This document shows, in pieces, positions 43,234 to 54,390 of a DNA stretch of 59,103 nt. The notes beneath the pieces were generated by a model. The model was not told the origin of the DNA and did no database searches. It saw only the letters and a program-made list of their open reading frames with translations. The DNA lies in NCBI RefSeq assembly GCF_900142365.1, contig NZ_FRAP01000029.1, positions 1 through 59,103 of the forward strand. The letters run 5' to 3'. How positions within the stretch are numbered: position 1 is the first letter of the stretch; every line of letters starts with the position of its first letter. The DNA comes from Pseudonocardia thermophila. Lineage in GTDB: Bacteria; Actinomycetota; Actinomycetes; Mycobacteriales; Pseudonocardiaceae. The position numbers and the translations under genes are program-made.

Positions 43234-44214
43234 TCACCAGGCCAGCGAGCGGTCGACGGCGTCGAGCACCCGGTCGAGATCGGGCAGGTAGTCCTCCTCG
43301 ATCCGCGACGGCGGGTAGGGCGTGTCGAACCCGGTCACCCGCAGCACCGGTGCCTCCAGGGAGTGGAAGCACGCCTCCTGCACCCGCGCGGCGATCTCGG
43401 AGCTCACCGACGCCTCGGACGGCGCCTCGGCGACGACGACCAGCCGTCCGGTGCGCCGCACCGACTCGAACACCGGGTCGAGGTCCAGCGGGGAGATCGT
43501 GCGCAGGTCGATCACCTCGAGGTCGCGGCCCTCGGCCTCCGCGGCCACGGCGGCGTCCAGGCAGGTCTTGACGACGGCCCCGTACCCGACGAGCGTGGCG
43601 GTGCTGCCCGGCCGGACCACTCGGGAGGCGTGCAGCGGCATCGGGGTGGCGTCGAGATCGACCTCGGCCTTCTCCCAGTAACGCCGCTTCGGCTCGAAGA
43701 AGATCACCGGGTCGTCGCTGGCGATCGCCTGCTGGATCATCCAGTACGCGTCGACCGGGTTGCCGCACGCGACGACCTTCAGCCCGGCGACGTGGGCGAA
43801 CAGCGACTCCGGCGACTCGCTGTGGTGCTCGACCGCGCCGATCCCGCCGCCGAACGGGATGCGCACGACGACCGGCATCGGCACCTTGCCCTGCGACCGG
43901 AACCGCAGCTTCGCCAGCTGCGAGACGATCTGGTCGAACCCGGGGAAGACGAACCCGTCGAACTGGATCTCGCACACCGGCCGGAACCCCCGGATCGCCA
44001 GGCCGACCGCGGTGCCGATGATCCCGGACTCGGCCAGCGGCGTGTCGAGCACCCGCTGCTCGCCGAAGTCCTTCTGCAGGCCGTCGGTCACGCGGAAGAC
44101 GCCACCGAGCTTGCCGACGTCCTCGCCCATGACGAGCACCTTGGGGTCGCGCTCCATCGCGGCGCGCAGGCCTTCGTTGACGGCTTTCGCCAGGGTGAGC
44201 GTGGCAGTGGCCAT
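43234..44214 (-). CDS. Branched-chain 2-oxoacid dehydrogenase E1 beta subunit
   Basis: 326 residues. Transketolase pyrimidine domain starts MATATLTLAKAVNEG and has VLVMGEDVGKLGGVFRVT and the GIGAVEHHSESPES loop, with the two histidines that line the thiamine-diphosphate site. Combines with the alpha subunit to decarboxylate branched-chain 2-oxoacids. ATG 44214 gives the conserved N-terminus; an in-frame start 12 codons upstream is unlikely. The operon order alpha, beta, E2 is the standard one. Confidence 0.94.
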   Translation of the reverse strand: MATATLTLAKAVNEGLRAAMERDPKVLVMGEDVGKLGGVFRVTDGLQKDFGEQRVLDTPLAESGIIGTAVGLAIRGFRPVCEIQFDGFVFPGFDQIVSQLAKLRFRSQGKVPMPVVVRIPFGGGIGAVEHHSESPESLFAHVAGLKVVACGNPVDAYWMIQQAIASDDPVIFFEPKRRYWEKAEVDLDATPMPLHASRVVRPGSTATLVGYGAVVKTCLDAAVAAEAEGRDLEVIDLRTISPLDLDPVFESVRRTGRLVVVAEAPSEASVSSEIAARVQEACFHSLEAPVLRVTGFDTPYPPSRIEEDYLPDLDRVLDAVDRSLAW

Positions 44215-44337
44215 GTCCCGACTCCTCTCCTCGCGCTGTGGCCCGGCCACCCCGCTCGTGACGGGTGGCGGGCCAGGACGTGCCCACGTGGGGCCGGACG
44301 ACGGCGGACCGGGGATCGCCGGGCCGCCGAGGCGGGG

Positions 44338-45528
44338 TCACTCCGCCGCGAAGCCCGCCAGGTAGGCCAGGTAGGCCTCCTCCTGCGCCTCCAGCGGCGG
44401 CGACGCCTCTGCGTAGACCTCGGAGAACATCCGCTCCGGGCCCGGTGTGGGCATGTCGATGCAGAACTGCCGGAACCGGGCGGCCAGCTCGTCGGCCTCG
44501 GCGGCCACCCCGTCGAAGAACTCCTGTCCGACGCCGTGCTCGCGCACGAGGTTGACCCGCACCCGCTCGATCGGGTCCTTCAGCTTCCACAGCTCCAGCT
44601 CGTCGGCCAGCCGGTAGCGGGTGGGGTCGTCGGAGGTGGTGTGGGCGTCCATCCGGTAGGTGAACGCCTCGATCAGCACCGGACCGTTGCCGGTGCGGCA
44701 CTCCTCGAGCGCCCACCGGGTGACGGCGAGGCAGGCCAGCACGTCGTTGCCGTCGACGCGGATGCCGGGGAAGCCGTAGCCCTGCGCGCGCCGGTACAGC
44801 GGCACTCGGGTCTGCCGCTCCAGGGGCTCGGAGATCGCCCACTGGTTGTTCTGGCAGTAGAAGACGACCGGGGCGTCGTAGACCGCGGCCCACACGAACC
44901 CCTCGTGGACGTCGCCCTGGCTGGTCGCGCCGTCGCCGAAGAAGCAGATCGTGGCCTCGGCGTCGGGGCCGTCCCCGACCTTCGACTCGAACTTCTGCCC
45001 CATCGCGTACCCGGTCGCGTTGAGGCACTGGTTGCCGATGACGATCGTGTAGAGGTGGAAGCGGCGGGCGATCGGGTCCCACGATCCGTGGTCGGTGCCG
45101 CGGAAGATGCCGAGCAGCTCGGTGGGGTCGATGCCGCGGCACCAGGCGACGCCGTGCTCGCGGTACGACGGGAACGCCATGTCCTGCGGTTTCATCGCCC
45201 GGCCTGCGCCGATCTGCGCGGCCTCCTGGCCGAGCAGCGGTACCCAGATGCCGAGCTGGCCCTGCCGCTGCAGCGCGTTGGCCTCGCGGTCGAACCGGCG
45301 AACCAGCACCATGTCGCGGTAGAGGCCCTGCAGCGCGTCGACGTCGACGTCGGCGGCCCAGGCGTCGAACCGGGGATCCGCGACGCGCTCACCTTCCGGG
45401 GTGAGCAGCTGCACCAGATCGGGGCCGCCTTCGACGGTGGCCTTCAGCCCAGCGACCACCTGCTCGCGGCTGGGCCTGCGGAGTCCCGGATCTGCGGTGG
45501 CCGGGGTCCAGTCCTGCGGATCGGACAC
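44338..45528 (-). CDS. Branched-chain 2-oxoacid dehydrogenase E1 alpha subunit
   Basis: 396 residues. The thiamine-diphosphate-binding motif is GDGATSQGDVHEGFVWAAVYDAPVVFYCQNN (start GDGATSQGDVHEGF). A phosphorylation-loop-type region YRLADELELWKLKDP follows. Together with E1beta it oxidatively decarboxylates 2-oxoacids from valine, leucine and isoleucine; the resulting acyl-CoA primers feed branched fatty acids. It is the first gene of the operon, 123 bp upstream of E1beta. Confidence 0.94.
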   Translation of the reverse strand: MSDPQDWTPATADPGLRRPSREQVVAGLKATVEGGPDLVQLLTPEGERVADPRFDAWAADVDVDALQGLYRDMVLVRRFDREANALQRQGQLGIWVPLLGQEAAQIGAGRAMKPQDMAFPSYREHGVAWCRGIDPTELLGIFRGTDHGSWDPIARRFHLYTIVIGNQCLNATGYAMGQKFESKVGDGPDAEATICFFGDGATSQGDVHEGFVWAAVYDAPVVFYCQNNQWAISEPLERQTRVPLYRRAQGYGFPGIRVDGNDVLACLAVTRWALEECRTGNGPVLIEAFTYRMDAHTTSDDPTRYRLADELELWKLKDPIERVRVNLVREHGVGQEFFDGVAAEADELAARFRQFCIDMPTPGPERMFSEVYAEASPPLEAQEEAYLAYLAGFAAE

Positions 45529-45704
45529 GACTCTTCCTCCTCGTGCGCGGGGCCCACGGCCGTTCGTGGCGGCCGGGGACGGCGTGCCGCCGGCGCTCCC
45601 CGATCGGGTGTGACCGGGGGAACACCGGCACTCGTCGTCATAGTGGCACGAGCAGGCGGCCGGCGGCGGAAGCGCGCAACCAGCGAGCCGGTCGGTGCGC
45701 TCGG

Positions 45705-45992
45705 TCAGGACTGCGGGGGAGGCGTCGAGCCGGTGGGCTGTCCGGTCGGGCTCGGCGAGGTCCGGCCGTTGGCGGCGGGGCCTGCCGGCGGGGTCGTCGG
45801 GATGCCGGCGACGCCCTTCACCTTGCTCGTGATGTCGCTGATCTTCGCCGAGTACTTGCCCTTGGTCTGCTTGTCGATGAACGCGGCAGCCTGGTCCAGG
45901 TACTTGCCGGCCTGCTCGGGGTTGCTGCGTGCGTAACGCCGTGCTGCCTCGGCCGCCGTCACCAGCACGGCCAGGTTCCTCAGTTTCGGCAT
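45705..45992 (-). CDS. MT0933-family antitoxin-like small protein
   Basis: 95 residues. The stretch AAAFIDKQTKGKYSAKISDITSKVKG is the hallmark of the MT0933/Rv0909-type antitoxin family (PF14013-like). A Pro/Ser/Thr-rich tail follows. No SRPBCC-type toxin (Rv0910-like partner) or other toxin gene is adjacent, so it may be an orphan. A general cytoplasmic role rather than toxin neutralisation remains open. Confidence 0.65.
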   Translation of the reverse strand: MPKLRNLAVLVTAAEAARRYARSNPEQAGKYLDQAAAFIDKQTKGKYSAKISDITSKVKGVAGIPTTPPAGPAANGRTSPSPTGQPTGSTPPPQS

Positions 45993-46162
45993 GTCGAGCC
46001 CTCCGGTCGATTCAGGAGTCGTCCTACCCCACCTTGCCGCAGAGCGAAACCTCGCGGCGGGTGTTCACCCTCCGTGATGTCATCCAACGGTGACCGAGAC
46101 CCGGTGTCGGCGAGCCGCAAGTTTTGGCAGAGTGCCTGGATCGCAGATCTGGAGGTCGTCAC

Positions 46163-47089
46163 GTGTCCGTCACCCTTCGTTCTCTCCCGGCTGCGCTCAC
46201 GGCGGCAGCGCTGGCCCTCGTCCTCACCGCGTGCGGCGACGGCAGCGGAGGCGGTGGTGGGACGGCGCCGGCCGGTGACGGCGCAGCTCCCACGACGGCG
46301 GCCGTTCCGGCCGTGCAGAAGGACGACGCGCTCGCCGCGCTGGTGCCGCAGGACATCGCCGCGGACGGCAAGCTGACCTTCGGCACCGACGCCTCGTACG
46401 CGCCGAACGAGTTCACCGACACCGACGGCACGACGATCATCGGGATGGACATCGACCTCGGCCGGGCCATCGCGCAGAAGCTCGGCCTGGAGGCCACGTT
46501 CGAGAACGCTTCCTTCGACGGCCTCATCCCGGGCGTCACGTCGAAGAGGTACGAGATCTCGATGTCGTCGTTCACGATCAACGACGAGCGCACGCAGGCC
46601 GTCACCATGATCAGCTACTACTCCGCGGGCACGAGCGTCGCGGTCAAGAAGGGCAACCCGGAGAACATCTCCCCCGACGACTTGTGCGGCAAGAACGTGG
46701 GCGTGCAGAAGGGCACCGTCCAGATCGACGACATCGCCGCCCGCAACCAGGCGTGCGCCGCCGCCGGCAAGCCGGCGATCAACTCCACGGAGCTGCAGGC
46801 CCAGACCGACGTCACCCTGGCGCTCGCGGCCGGTCGCGTCTCCGCGATGCTCGCCGACTCCCCGGTCGCCGCGTACGCGGTGAAGACCACCAACGGCCAG
46901 CTCGAGGTCCTCGGCCAGCCCTACGACACGGCGCCGTACGGGATCGTCATCGCCAAGAACCAGCCCGACTACGCCAAGGCCATCCAGGGCGCGGTGACGG
47001 CGCTGATGGCCGACGGCACGTACCAGGCGATCCTCGACAAGTGGGGCGTCGCCGACGGTGCGGTGACCTCCTCCGAGATCTCGGGCTGA
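46163..47089 (+). CDS. Polar amino-acid ABC importer, substrate-binding lipoprotein
   Basis: 308 residues from GTG 46163 (GGAGG 7 nt upstream). The lipobox is LVLTACGDG. The body is a type II (SBP_bac_3) binding protein with LTFGTDASYAPNEF, GMDIDLGRAIAQKLG and SFDGLIPGVTSKRYEISMSS. Captures polar amino acids outside the membrane for the permease encoded next. It starts a three-gene operon with spacings of 3 and -4 bp. Exact amino acid not determined. Confidence 0.92.
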   Translation: MSVTLRSLPAALTAAALALVLTACGDGSGGGGGTAPAGDGAAPTTAAVPAVQKDDALAALVPQDIAADGKLTFGTDASYAPNEFTDTDGTTIIGMDIDLGRAIAQKLGLEATFENASFDGLIPGVTSKRYEISMSSFTINDERTQAVTMISYYSAGTSVAVKKGNPENISPDDLCGKNVGVQKGTVQIDDIAARNQACAAAGKPAINSTELQAQTDVTLALAAGRVSAMLADSPVAAYAVKTTNGQLEVLGQPYDTAPYGIVIAKNQPDYAKAIQGAVTALMADGTYQAILDKWGVADGAVTSSEISG

Positions 47090-47092
47090 GCC

Positions 47093-48007
47093 GTGTCCGA
47101 CGCACCGGTCCTCACCAAGCGGGAGCGACCGGAGCCGATCAAGGCGGTTCCGGTCCGCCACCCCGGTCGCTGGCTCGCCGTGGCGATCCTCGCCGTGCTG
47201 GCGGCGATGTTCGTCAACTCGCTGTTCACGAACCCGAACTACGGCTGGCCGGTCGTCGCGCAGTACTTCTTCTCGGCACCGATCCTCAACGGGCTGAAGA
47301 ACACGCTGATCCTGACCGTGCTGTCGATGATCATCGGGATCATCGGCGGCATAGCGCTCGCGGTGATGCGGCTATCGCCCAACCCGGTGCTGTCCAGCGT
47401 GTCGTGGACGTTCACCTGGTTCTTCCGCGGCACACCGCTGATCGCTCAGCTGATCTTCTGGTTCTACCTCGCGGCGCTGTACCCCACGCTGGGGCTGGGC
47501 ATCCCGTTCGGTCCGACGTTCGTATCGATCGACGTCAACTCGGCGATGACGCCGTTCGTGGCCTGCCTGCTCGGACTGGGGCTGAACGAGGCGGCGTACA
47601 TGTCCGAGATCGTGCGCGCCGGCCTGCAGTCGGTCGACCACGGCCAGCACGAGGCGGCGAGCGCGCTCGGCCTGTCCCGCTTCCAGACGCTGCGGCGCAT
47701 CATCCTGCCCCAGGCGATGCGAGTGATCATCCCGCCGACGGGCAACGAGACGATCTCGATGCTGAAGAACACCTCGCTCGTCGTGGCGATCGGCTACTTC
47801 GAGCTGCTGACGTCGGCGCAGCGGATCTACTCGAACAACTTCCAGACGATCCCGCTGCTGATCGTCGCCGCGTTGTGGTACCTGATCCTGACGTCGGTCC
47901 TGTCGATCGGGCAGTACTACGTCGAGCGGCACTACGGCCGCAGCACCCGGCGCAACACGGGCAACCGGCTCTTCGGATTCCAGCGGGCAGGTGGAGCGAC
48001 TCGATGA
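47093..48007 (+). CDS. Polar amino-acid ABC importer, permease
   Basis: 304 residues. HisM/GlnP-type permease with five or six helices, the EAA loop (EAASALGLSRFQTLRRIILPQA) and conserved NEAAYMSEIVRAGLQSV. Forms the membrane channel, probably as a homodimer since a second permease is not present. GTG start 3 bp after the binding-protein stop; its own stop overlaps the ATPase start by 4 nt. Confidence 0.93.
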   Translation: MSDAPVLTKRERPEPIKAVPVRHPGRWLAVAILAVLAAMFVNSLFTNPNYGWPVVAQYFFSAPILNGLKNTLILTVLSMIIGIIGGIALAVMRLSPNPVLSSVSWTFTWFFRGTPLIAQLIFWFYLAALYPTLGLGIPFGPTFVSIDVNSAMTPFVACLLGLGLNEAAYMSEIVRAGLQSVDHGQHEAASALGLSRFQTLRRIILPQAMRVIIPPTGNETISMLKNTSLVVAIGYFELLTSAQRIYSNNFQTIPLLIVAALWYLILTSVLSIGQYYVERHYGRSTRRNTGNRLFGFQRAGGATR

Positions 48008-48768
48008 CCACACCGATGGTGGAGGCCATCCAGATCCACAAGAGCTTCGGGCACGTCGAGGTGCTGCGCGGCGTGGATCTGGTCGTGCAGCCGGGCGAGG
48101 TGGCCTGCGTGATCGGACCGTCGGGCTCGGGCAAGTCGACGTTCCTGCGCTGCATCAACCACCTCGAGACCATCGACGCCGGCACGATGCGCGTCAACGG
48201 CAAGCTCATCGGTTACCGCGAGGCGGGCGGGAAGCTGCACGAGCTGCGGGAGAGCGAGGTGGCCGCCCAGCGCCGAGACATCGGCATGGTGTTCCAGCGG
48301 TTCAACCTCTTCCCGCACATGACGGCGCTGGAGAACGTCATGGAGGCCCCGCGGACGGTCCGGCGCCTCCCGAAGAAGCAAGCCCGCGAGCAGGCGATGG
48401 CGCTGCTGTCCCGGGTCGGGCTGGCCGATCGCTGTGACAACTACCCGTCGCAGCTGTCGGGTGGCCAGCAGCAGCGGGTCGCCATCGCGCGGGCGCTCGC
48501 CATGGAGCCGCGGCTCATGCTCTTCGACGAGCCCACCTCGGCGCTGGACCCGGAGCTGGTCGGTGAGGTACTCGACGTGATGCGGGAGCTGGCCGCCAGC
48601 GGCATGACGATGGTGGTCGTGACGCACGAGATGGGCTTCGCCCGCGAGGTCGGCGACAAGCTCGTGTTCATGGACGAGGGTGTGGTCGTCGAGGCCGGCA
48701 ACCCGCGGGAGGTCCTGTCGAGCCCGCGGCACGAGCGGACCCAGGCGTTCCTGTCGAAGGTTCTCTGA
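48004..48768 (+). CDS. Polar amino-acid ABC importer, ATP-binding protein (GlnQ-like)
   Basis: 254 residues. Walker A GPSGSGKST, the Q-loop MVFQRFNLFPHMT, signature LSGGQQQRVAIARALA, Walker B LMLFDEPTSALDPE and His loop VVTHEMGFA are intact. Drives uptake through the permease. The start ATG overlaps the permease stop (ATGA). A strong inverted repeat (48775-48828) right after its stop probably ends the operon. Confidence 0.95.
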   Translation: MTTPMVEAIQIHKSFGHVEVLRGVDLVVQPGEVACVIGPSGSGKSTFLRCINHLETIDAGTMRVNGKLIGYREAGGKLHELRESEVAAQRRDIGMVFQRFNLFPHMTALENVMEAPRTVRRLPKKQAREQAMALLSRVGLADRCDNYPSQLSGGQQQRVAIARALAMEPRLMLFDEPTSALDPELVGEVLDVMRELAASGMTMVVVTHEMGFAREVGDKLVFMDEGVVVEAGNPREVLSSPRHERTQAFLSKVL

Positions 48769-48774
48769 GGTTCT

Positions 48775-48828
48775 GCCACGAACGGCGCTTTCGTGCGCGA
48801 TGGTGCGCACGGAAGCGCCGTTCGTGGC
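48775..48828. terminator. 24-bp inverted repeat between convergent genes
   Basis: Arms 48775-48798 and 48805-48828 match with one mismatch around a 6-nt loop. It separates the amino-acid importer ATPase (+) from the AhpD-like gene (-). The core ACGAACGGCGCTTTCGT differs by one base from that of the 5951-6007 hairpin 43 kb away, so the two are probably related palindromes. Confidence 0.75.
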
Positions 48829-48841
48829 GTTTCGCCGGCGC

Positions 48842-49420
48842 TCAGCGCGGCTGCCGCCCCAGCAGGAAGAACTCCGGGTTCGGCCGCAGCGCCGTCAGGT
48901 GCGCGAGGCGGTTGGACATCGCGAAGAACGCGGTGATGGCACCGATGTCCCAGATCTCCTCGTCCGTGAGCCCCGCGGCGCGAGCGGCGTCGAGGTCGGC
49001 GTCGGTGAGGCGGGCGGAGTCGGTCGCGATCCGCAGCGCGAGATCGACGATGGCGCGCTCGCGCGGGCTGAGCGGGGCGCCCCACGGGTTGGTGGCGACG
49101 TAGTCGGCGATCTCCGGGTCCTTCGCGCGGATCCGCAGGATCGCCCCGTGCGCGACGACGCAGTACGTGCAGTGGTTCGCCCCCGACGTGGCGACGACGA
49201 TCAGCTCCCGCTCGGCCTTCGACAGGCCCTCGGACTTCTCCATGAGGGCGTCGTGGTAGTCGAGGAAGGCACGCAGCTCGTCGGGTCGACGGGCGAGCGC
49301 CCGGAAGACGTTGGGGACGAAACCGGACTTCTCCGCGATCGCGCCGATGCGCTCGCGGAGGTCCTCGGGCATGTCCTCCAGCTCGACATGACCGAAACGG
49401 CTCACTGCATGCTCACTCAT
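48842..49420 (-). CDS. AhpD-like peroxidase-related protein (carboxymuconolactone decarboxylase fold)
   Basis: 192 residues. The CxxC redox pair is in GANHCTYCVVAHG with the conserved His three residues after the second Cys region, typical of AhpD-type peroxidase-related proteins. The flanks VVATSGANH and APLSPRERAIVDLALRIATD fit the uncharacterized-peroxidase subgroup. It should reduce peroxides using a dithiol donor, or scavenge reactive species; the partner is unknown. It ends at the shared hairpin. Confidence 0.85.
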   Translation of the reverse strand: MSEHAVSRFGHVELEDMPEDLRERIGAIAEKSGFVPNVFRALARRPDELRAFLDYHDALMEKSEGLSKAERELIVVATSGANHCTYCVVAHGAILRIRAKDPEIADYVATNPWGAPLSPRERAIVDLALRIATDSARLTDADLDAARAAGLTDEEIWDIGAITAFFAMSNRLAHLTALRPNPEFFLLGRQPR

Positions 49421-49456
49421 GGCGGTCGACGTTAGCCGTTCCGGTAGTCACCATCG

Positions 49457-49786
49457 ATGTCCATGGTCCTGGCAGAAGAGGTGCGCCGGCGGGTGGCGCA
49501 GTGGTGTGCTGCCCAGGTGTCCGGTGTCGAGCGACGGCACCGGCAGGTGGGCTACACCGTGCGCGGCGAAGTCGTCACGATCGCCGATCGGCGCGCGCCG
49601 CGCTATCCCGAACTGAGCACGTCGTGGACGTCGGAGCCGCTCGTCCAGCTGCGGCTCGAGGACCCGGCGGCGGGCCGCTGGGTCGCCTACCGCCCGGGTG
49701 CCGAGGAGGGCACCTGGGAGCCGGCGGGACGGTCCGGCGAGGACCCCGTCGCGCTCCTCGACGACGTCCTCGCCGCTACCCGTTAG
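49457..49786 (+). CDS. DUF3024-like small protein
   Basis: 109 residues. Starts MSMVLAEEVRRRVAQWCAAQ, has REVVTIADRRAP-like segments and WTSEPLVQLRLEDPAAGRWVAYRPG. The layout resembles DUF3024 proteins. Function unknown. It is a single gene between two leftward genes and is not part of an obvious operon. Confidence 0.65.
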   Translation: MSMVLAEEVRRRVAQWCAAQVSGVERRHRQVGYTVRGEVVTIADRRAPRYPELSTSWTSEPLVQLRLEDPAAGRWVAYRPGAEEGTWEPAGRSGEDPVALLDDVLAATR

Positions 49787-49791
49787 GTCAG

Positions 49792-51729
49792 CTATCCAAC
49801 GGCAGCGGTGCCGGAGTAGCCACCGCGCCGCTCTCCCGGGTCGAGCCGCACGATCCGGCCGCCGCGGGCCGGGGTCGGCACCGCCTCGGCGCGGCCGCGG
49901 ATCACCAGCGCCGACGCCCGGTGCAGGATGCTGATCAGGCTGGGCGACGCCTCCGGCTCCTCGCCCGGCTGCAGCACGGCGATCAGCCGCGGCGCCACCG
50001 CGGCCAGCAGTAACCGCTCCACGCCCATGCCGGCGGCCCCCACCACGACGACGACGTCCGCGCTGTCCGGCGGCGGCATCTCGCCGAGCAGCTCATCGAC
50101 CGTCGCGAAGGCGGCGAAGCCGAGGGATCCGGAGCGGTCCTGGGTCCGCCAGGTCTCCGCCAGCCGCGGCGCGGACCGCGCCAACTCGGAGAGCAGCTCG
50201 TTCTCCCGCGCGGCGTCCTGGGCGTCGCGCCGAGCACCCGCCAGCGCGTCGACGGCTTCGGCGTAGGCGATCTCGTCGCGGCGGCGCAGCGCGAGGATGG
50301 CGCGCTCGTGCTCGGCGGCGCGCAGCGAGTAGGGCACCAGCTCGCCGAGCTTGTCGGCCATCTCGTCCAGCTTGGCCGCCGCCTCGGCACCCGCCCCGTG
50401 CTCCGCGTACTCCAGGATCGCGTCGGCCGTGCGCGCGGCGGCGGCCACGTCGGGCACCGCGAGCGGCGAGTTCTCGCCGAGGAAAAGCACGTCGTGGCGC
50501 AGGTGCCCGACCGCGCGGGCCGCGGCGGCCACCTTCGCCAGCCCGTCGGCGAGCTCGTGCAGGTCGTCCTCGCCCATCGGCGGCGACAGCTGCAGCGCCG
50601 CGCAGCCGGCGTCGACGCGGGCGAGGCGCTGGCCCAGCTCGACGTGCTCGATCGCGCGGTTGATCTCCTCCACCGAGTTCGGGGTGCGCCCGTCGACGAG
50701 CAGCAGCCGCAGCACCGGCTGCACGTCCCGCTTGACGGAGGGCCGCAGGAAGCCGCGGGTGCGCCCGCCCGAGTTCAGGAAGTCGCGGTAGCGGTAGAGC
50801 AGCTCGAGCGCATCGGGCGGCAGCGGCCCGACGATCTCCGCCTTGGGCGCGCCCGTGGACTTCTCCAGCGCGGTGACGGCCTGCGCGGTGTCCTCGACGA
50901 TCTGCTCGAACACCGGCTGCTGCTTGCCGTAGATGAGGTCGGCGAGCAGTGACCACGCCCAGGCCCAGCGCTCGCGCGGCATCAGGGCGTCGAGGCTCTC
51001 ACGCACGCTGCGGGCGACGGAGACGACCGCCTCCCGCCGCTCCGGCTCCAGGTCGGACAGCAGCGCGGCGATGACGCCGTCGCGGCCGCGTCCGTTGCTG
51101 CGCCGGGCCGCGGCGCTGAGCGCGCTCACCTCGGCGATCGCCGGGAAGGCCGCGGCGGGCGGGAGCTTCTGCGCGCCCCGGGCCCGGCGGTGGGTCGTGG
51201 TCGTGGCGAGCAGCCGGCGCAGCTCGCGCATCCGGGGCGGCGCCATCGCCGGCATCCGGTCGAGTGACCGGGCAGCGGCCTCGGCGGGCAGGCCGGAGCG
51301 CACAGCGGCGAGCTCCTCGGCGCTCGGCGCGGTCACCACCACCCGGCGACCGTCGGCGACGAGGGCGCCGAGCGCGGCGGACAGCTCGGCGCCGGCGTAC
51401 CCGTCGAGCACGACGAGCGCGTCGTTGCGGACCGCGTTGACGATCGAGCCGGTGTCCTCGCCGGGGTGGCGGGGCAGCGGCGTCTGCGAGCCCGCGGCCG
51501 CGGCGGCCAGGCCTTCGGCGAGCTTGCGCAGCCCGGGCGGCGGGAAGCCGGCCGCGATGGCGGTACGGATCGCTGTCCGTGCCTTGCCTGTGGCCGCGTC
51601 CGATCCGGCAGCGGCGATCCGGTCGACGAAGACGGCGAGATCGGCGTCCTCGCCGTCGCGCGTTGCCGACGGTCCGACATCCAGCACCACGTCACCTCCG
51701 CGAGCTGCCGCATGGGCCGCGACAGTCAC
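49792..51729 (-). CDS. Large protein of unknown function
   Basis: 645 residues, Ala/Arg-rich and mostly helical. The middle (about 230-470) carries long charged helices. The C-terminal third has a Rossmann-like pattern (DVVVVVGAAGMGVERLLLAAVAPRLIAVLQP). A region near residue 105 (DALVVLDGYAGAELSAALGALV) resembles the start of an NTPase-like fold, but no Walker A motif is visible. It could be a degenerate helicase or STAND relative, but no assignment is safe. ATG/GTG near 51729; the coding frame is supported by consistent high GC3. Confidence 0.55.
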   Translation of the reverse strand: MTVAAHAAARGGDVVLDVGPSATRDGEDADLAVFVDRIAAAGSDAATGKARTAIRTAIAAGFPPPGLRKLAEGLAAAAAGSQTPLPRHPGEDTGSIVNAVRNDALVVLDGYAGAELSAALGALVADGRRVVVTAPSAEELAAVRSGLPAEAAARSLDRMPAMAPPRMRELRRLLATTTTHRRARGAQKLPPAAAFPAIAEVSALSAAARRSNGRGRDGVIAALLSDLEPERREAVVSVARSVRESLDALMPRERWAWAWSLLADLIYGKQQPVFEQIVEDTAQAVTALEKSTGAPKAEIVGPLPPDALELLYRYRDFLNSGGRTRGFLRPSVKRDVQPVLRLLLVDGRTPNSVEEINRAIEHVELGQRLARVDAGCAALQLSPPMGEDDLHELADGLAKVAAAARAVGHLRHDVLFLGENSPLAVPDVAAAARTADAILEYAEHGAGAEAAAKLDEMADKLGELVPYSLRAAEHERAILALRRRDEIAYAEAVDALAGARRDAQDAARENELLSELARSAPRLAETWRTQDRSGSLGFAAFATVDELLGEMPPPDSADVVVVVGAAGMGVERLLLAAVAPRLIAVLQPGEEPEASPSLISILHRASALVIRGRAEAVPTPARGGRIVRLDPGERRGGYSGTAAVG

Positions 51730-52251
51730 TCTTCGTATCGCCGCTGCCTACGAGATGTTGCACGCCGTGCGATCGGCCCGGCAATCAGCGCGCGCCGAGA
51801 TGGTCACACTGTGCGGTGCCTGGTCGCCCGCCCGAGTGGTGATCATCGCCGGTGAGTGAACCGACGGATGTGGCTGCACGTGCAGCGACGCTCGGTCATC
51901 GCCGCGACGAGCGGTAGTGGTGATCCGACGAACGGTAGTCGTCGTGACGACGAGGTGCGGACTCCTGGTAGCGAGTCGTCGGATCGACCGTGACGCCGGT
52001 CGTATCCACGACGATCGCTCGACCGAGTGCATCATCACTCGTCCGGGTGGCTTTGGCGCGCCTGCCGTCCGGTGCACCGAGGCGGCCCTGATCAGCACTT
52101 TCGGTGCACGCCCGGTGACGCACCGCACCGTTCGCGCAGTGCGCGGGACCGACGCGCGACGCGCGCGGCCGGACGCACGACTCGCCGGTCTCCAGACACG
52201 GCACATCCCGCCGTGCTCGGCGCACGACGGGATGTGCTGGCGCGTCGTGGG
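51730..52251. other. Non-coding interval between the unknown protein and pckG
   Basis: About 520 bp. One leftward frame ends TTRYQESAPRRHDDYRSSDHHYRSSRR-like (Ser/His/Arg-rich) but lacks a supported start or recognised domain. It may be a small gene remnant. No RNA or mobile-element signature was found. It also holds the terminator side of pckG. Confidence 0.4.
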
Positions 52252-54075
<1,824 letters not shown>

Positions 54076-54390
54076 GTCACCCTCGCTCGTTGTTCGGCCC
54101 AAGTCTCCCTCTCCTCCACAAATACCCGCTGGACCCGAAGCGCGAACGGCCCCGGGCCTGGAATCACGGAGGGATGGCATGGACGGTACCGGCGGCCTCG
54201 GAATCCCCCCAACCGCCAGCGGTGTCGGCTGACTCACAAGACCGATCAGGTAATCGATTCAGAAGCGGCCGTCCGGCATTAACGAGTGGCCTTTCCCGCG
54301 ACGGTGTCGATCACAGTGAGTCCCAGGTCACCACGGTCGTGCAATGCTGGAGTGGCCGGAATCACCGCACCACCGACGGTGAGTGTGCCC

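Noticed and set aside
51748..52206. Possible small leftward gene before the unknown protein
   Set aside because: Arg/Ser/Thr-rich, no ribosome-binding site or domain; left as non-coding pending comparison.
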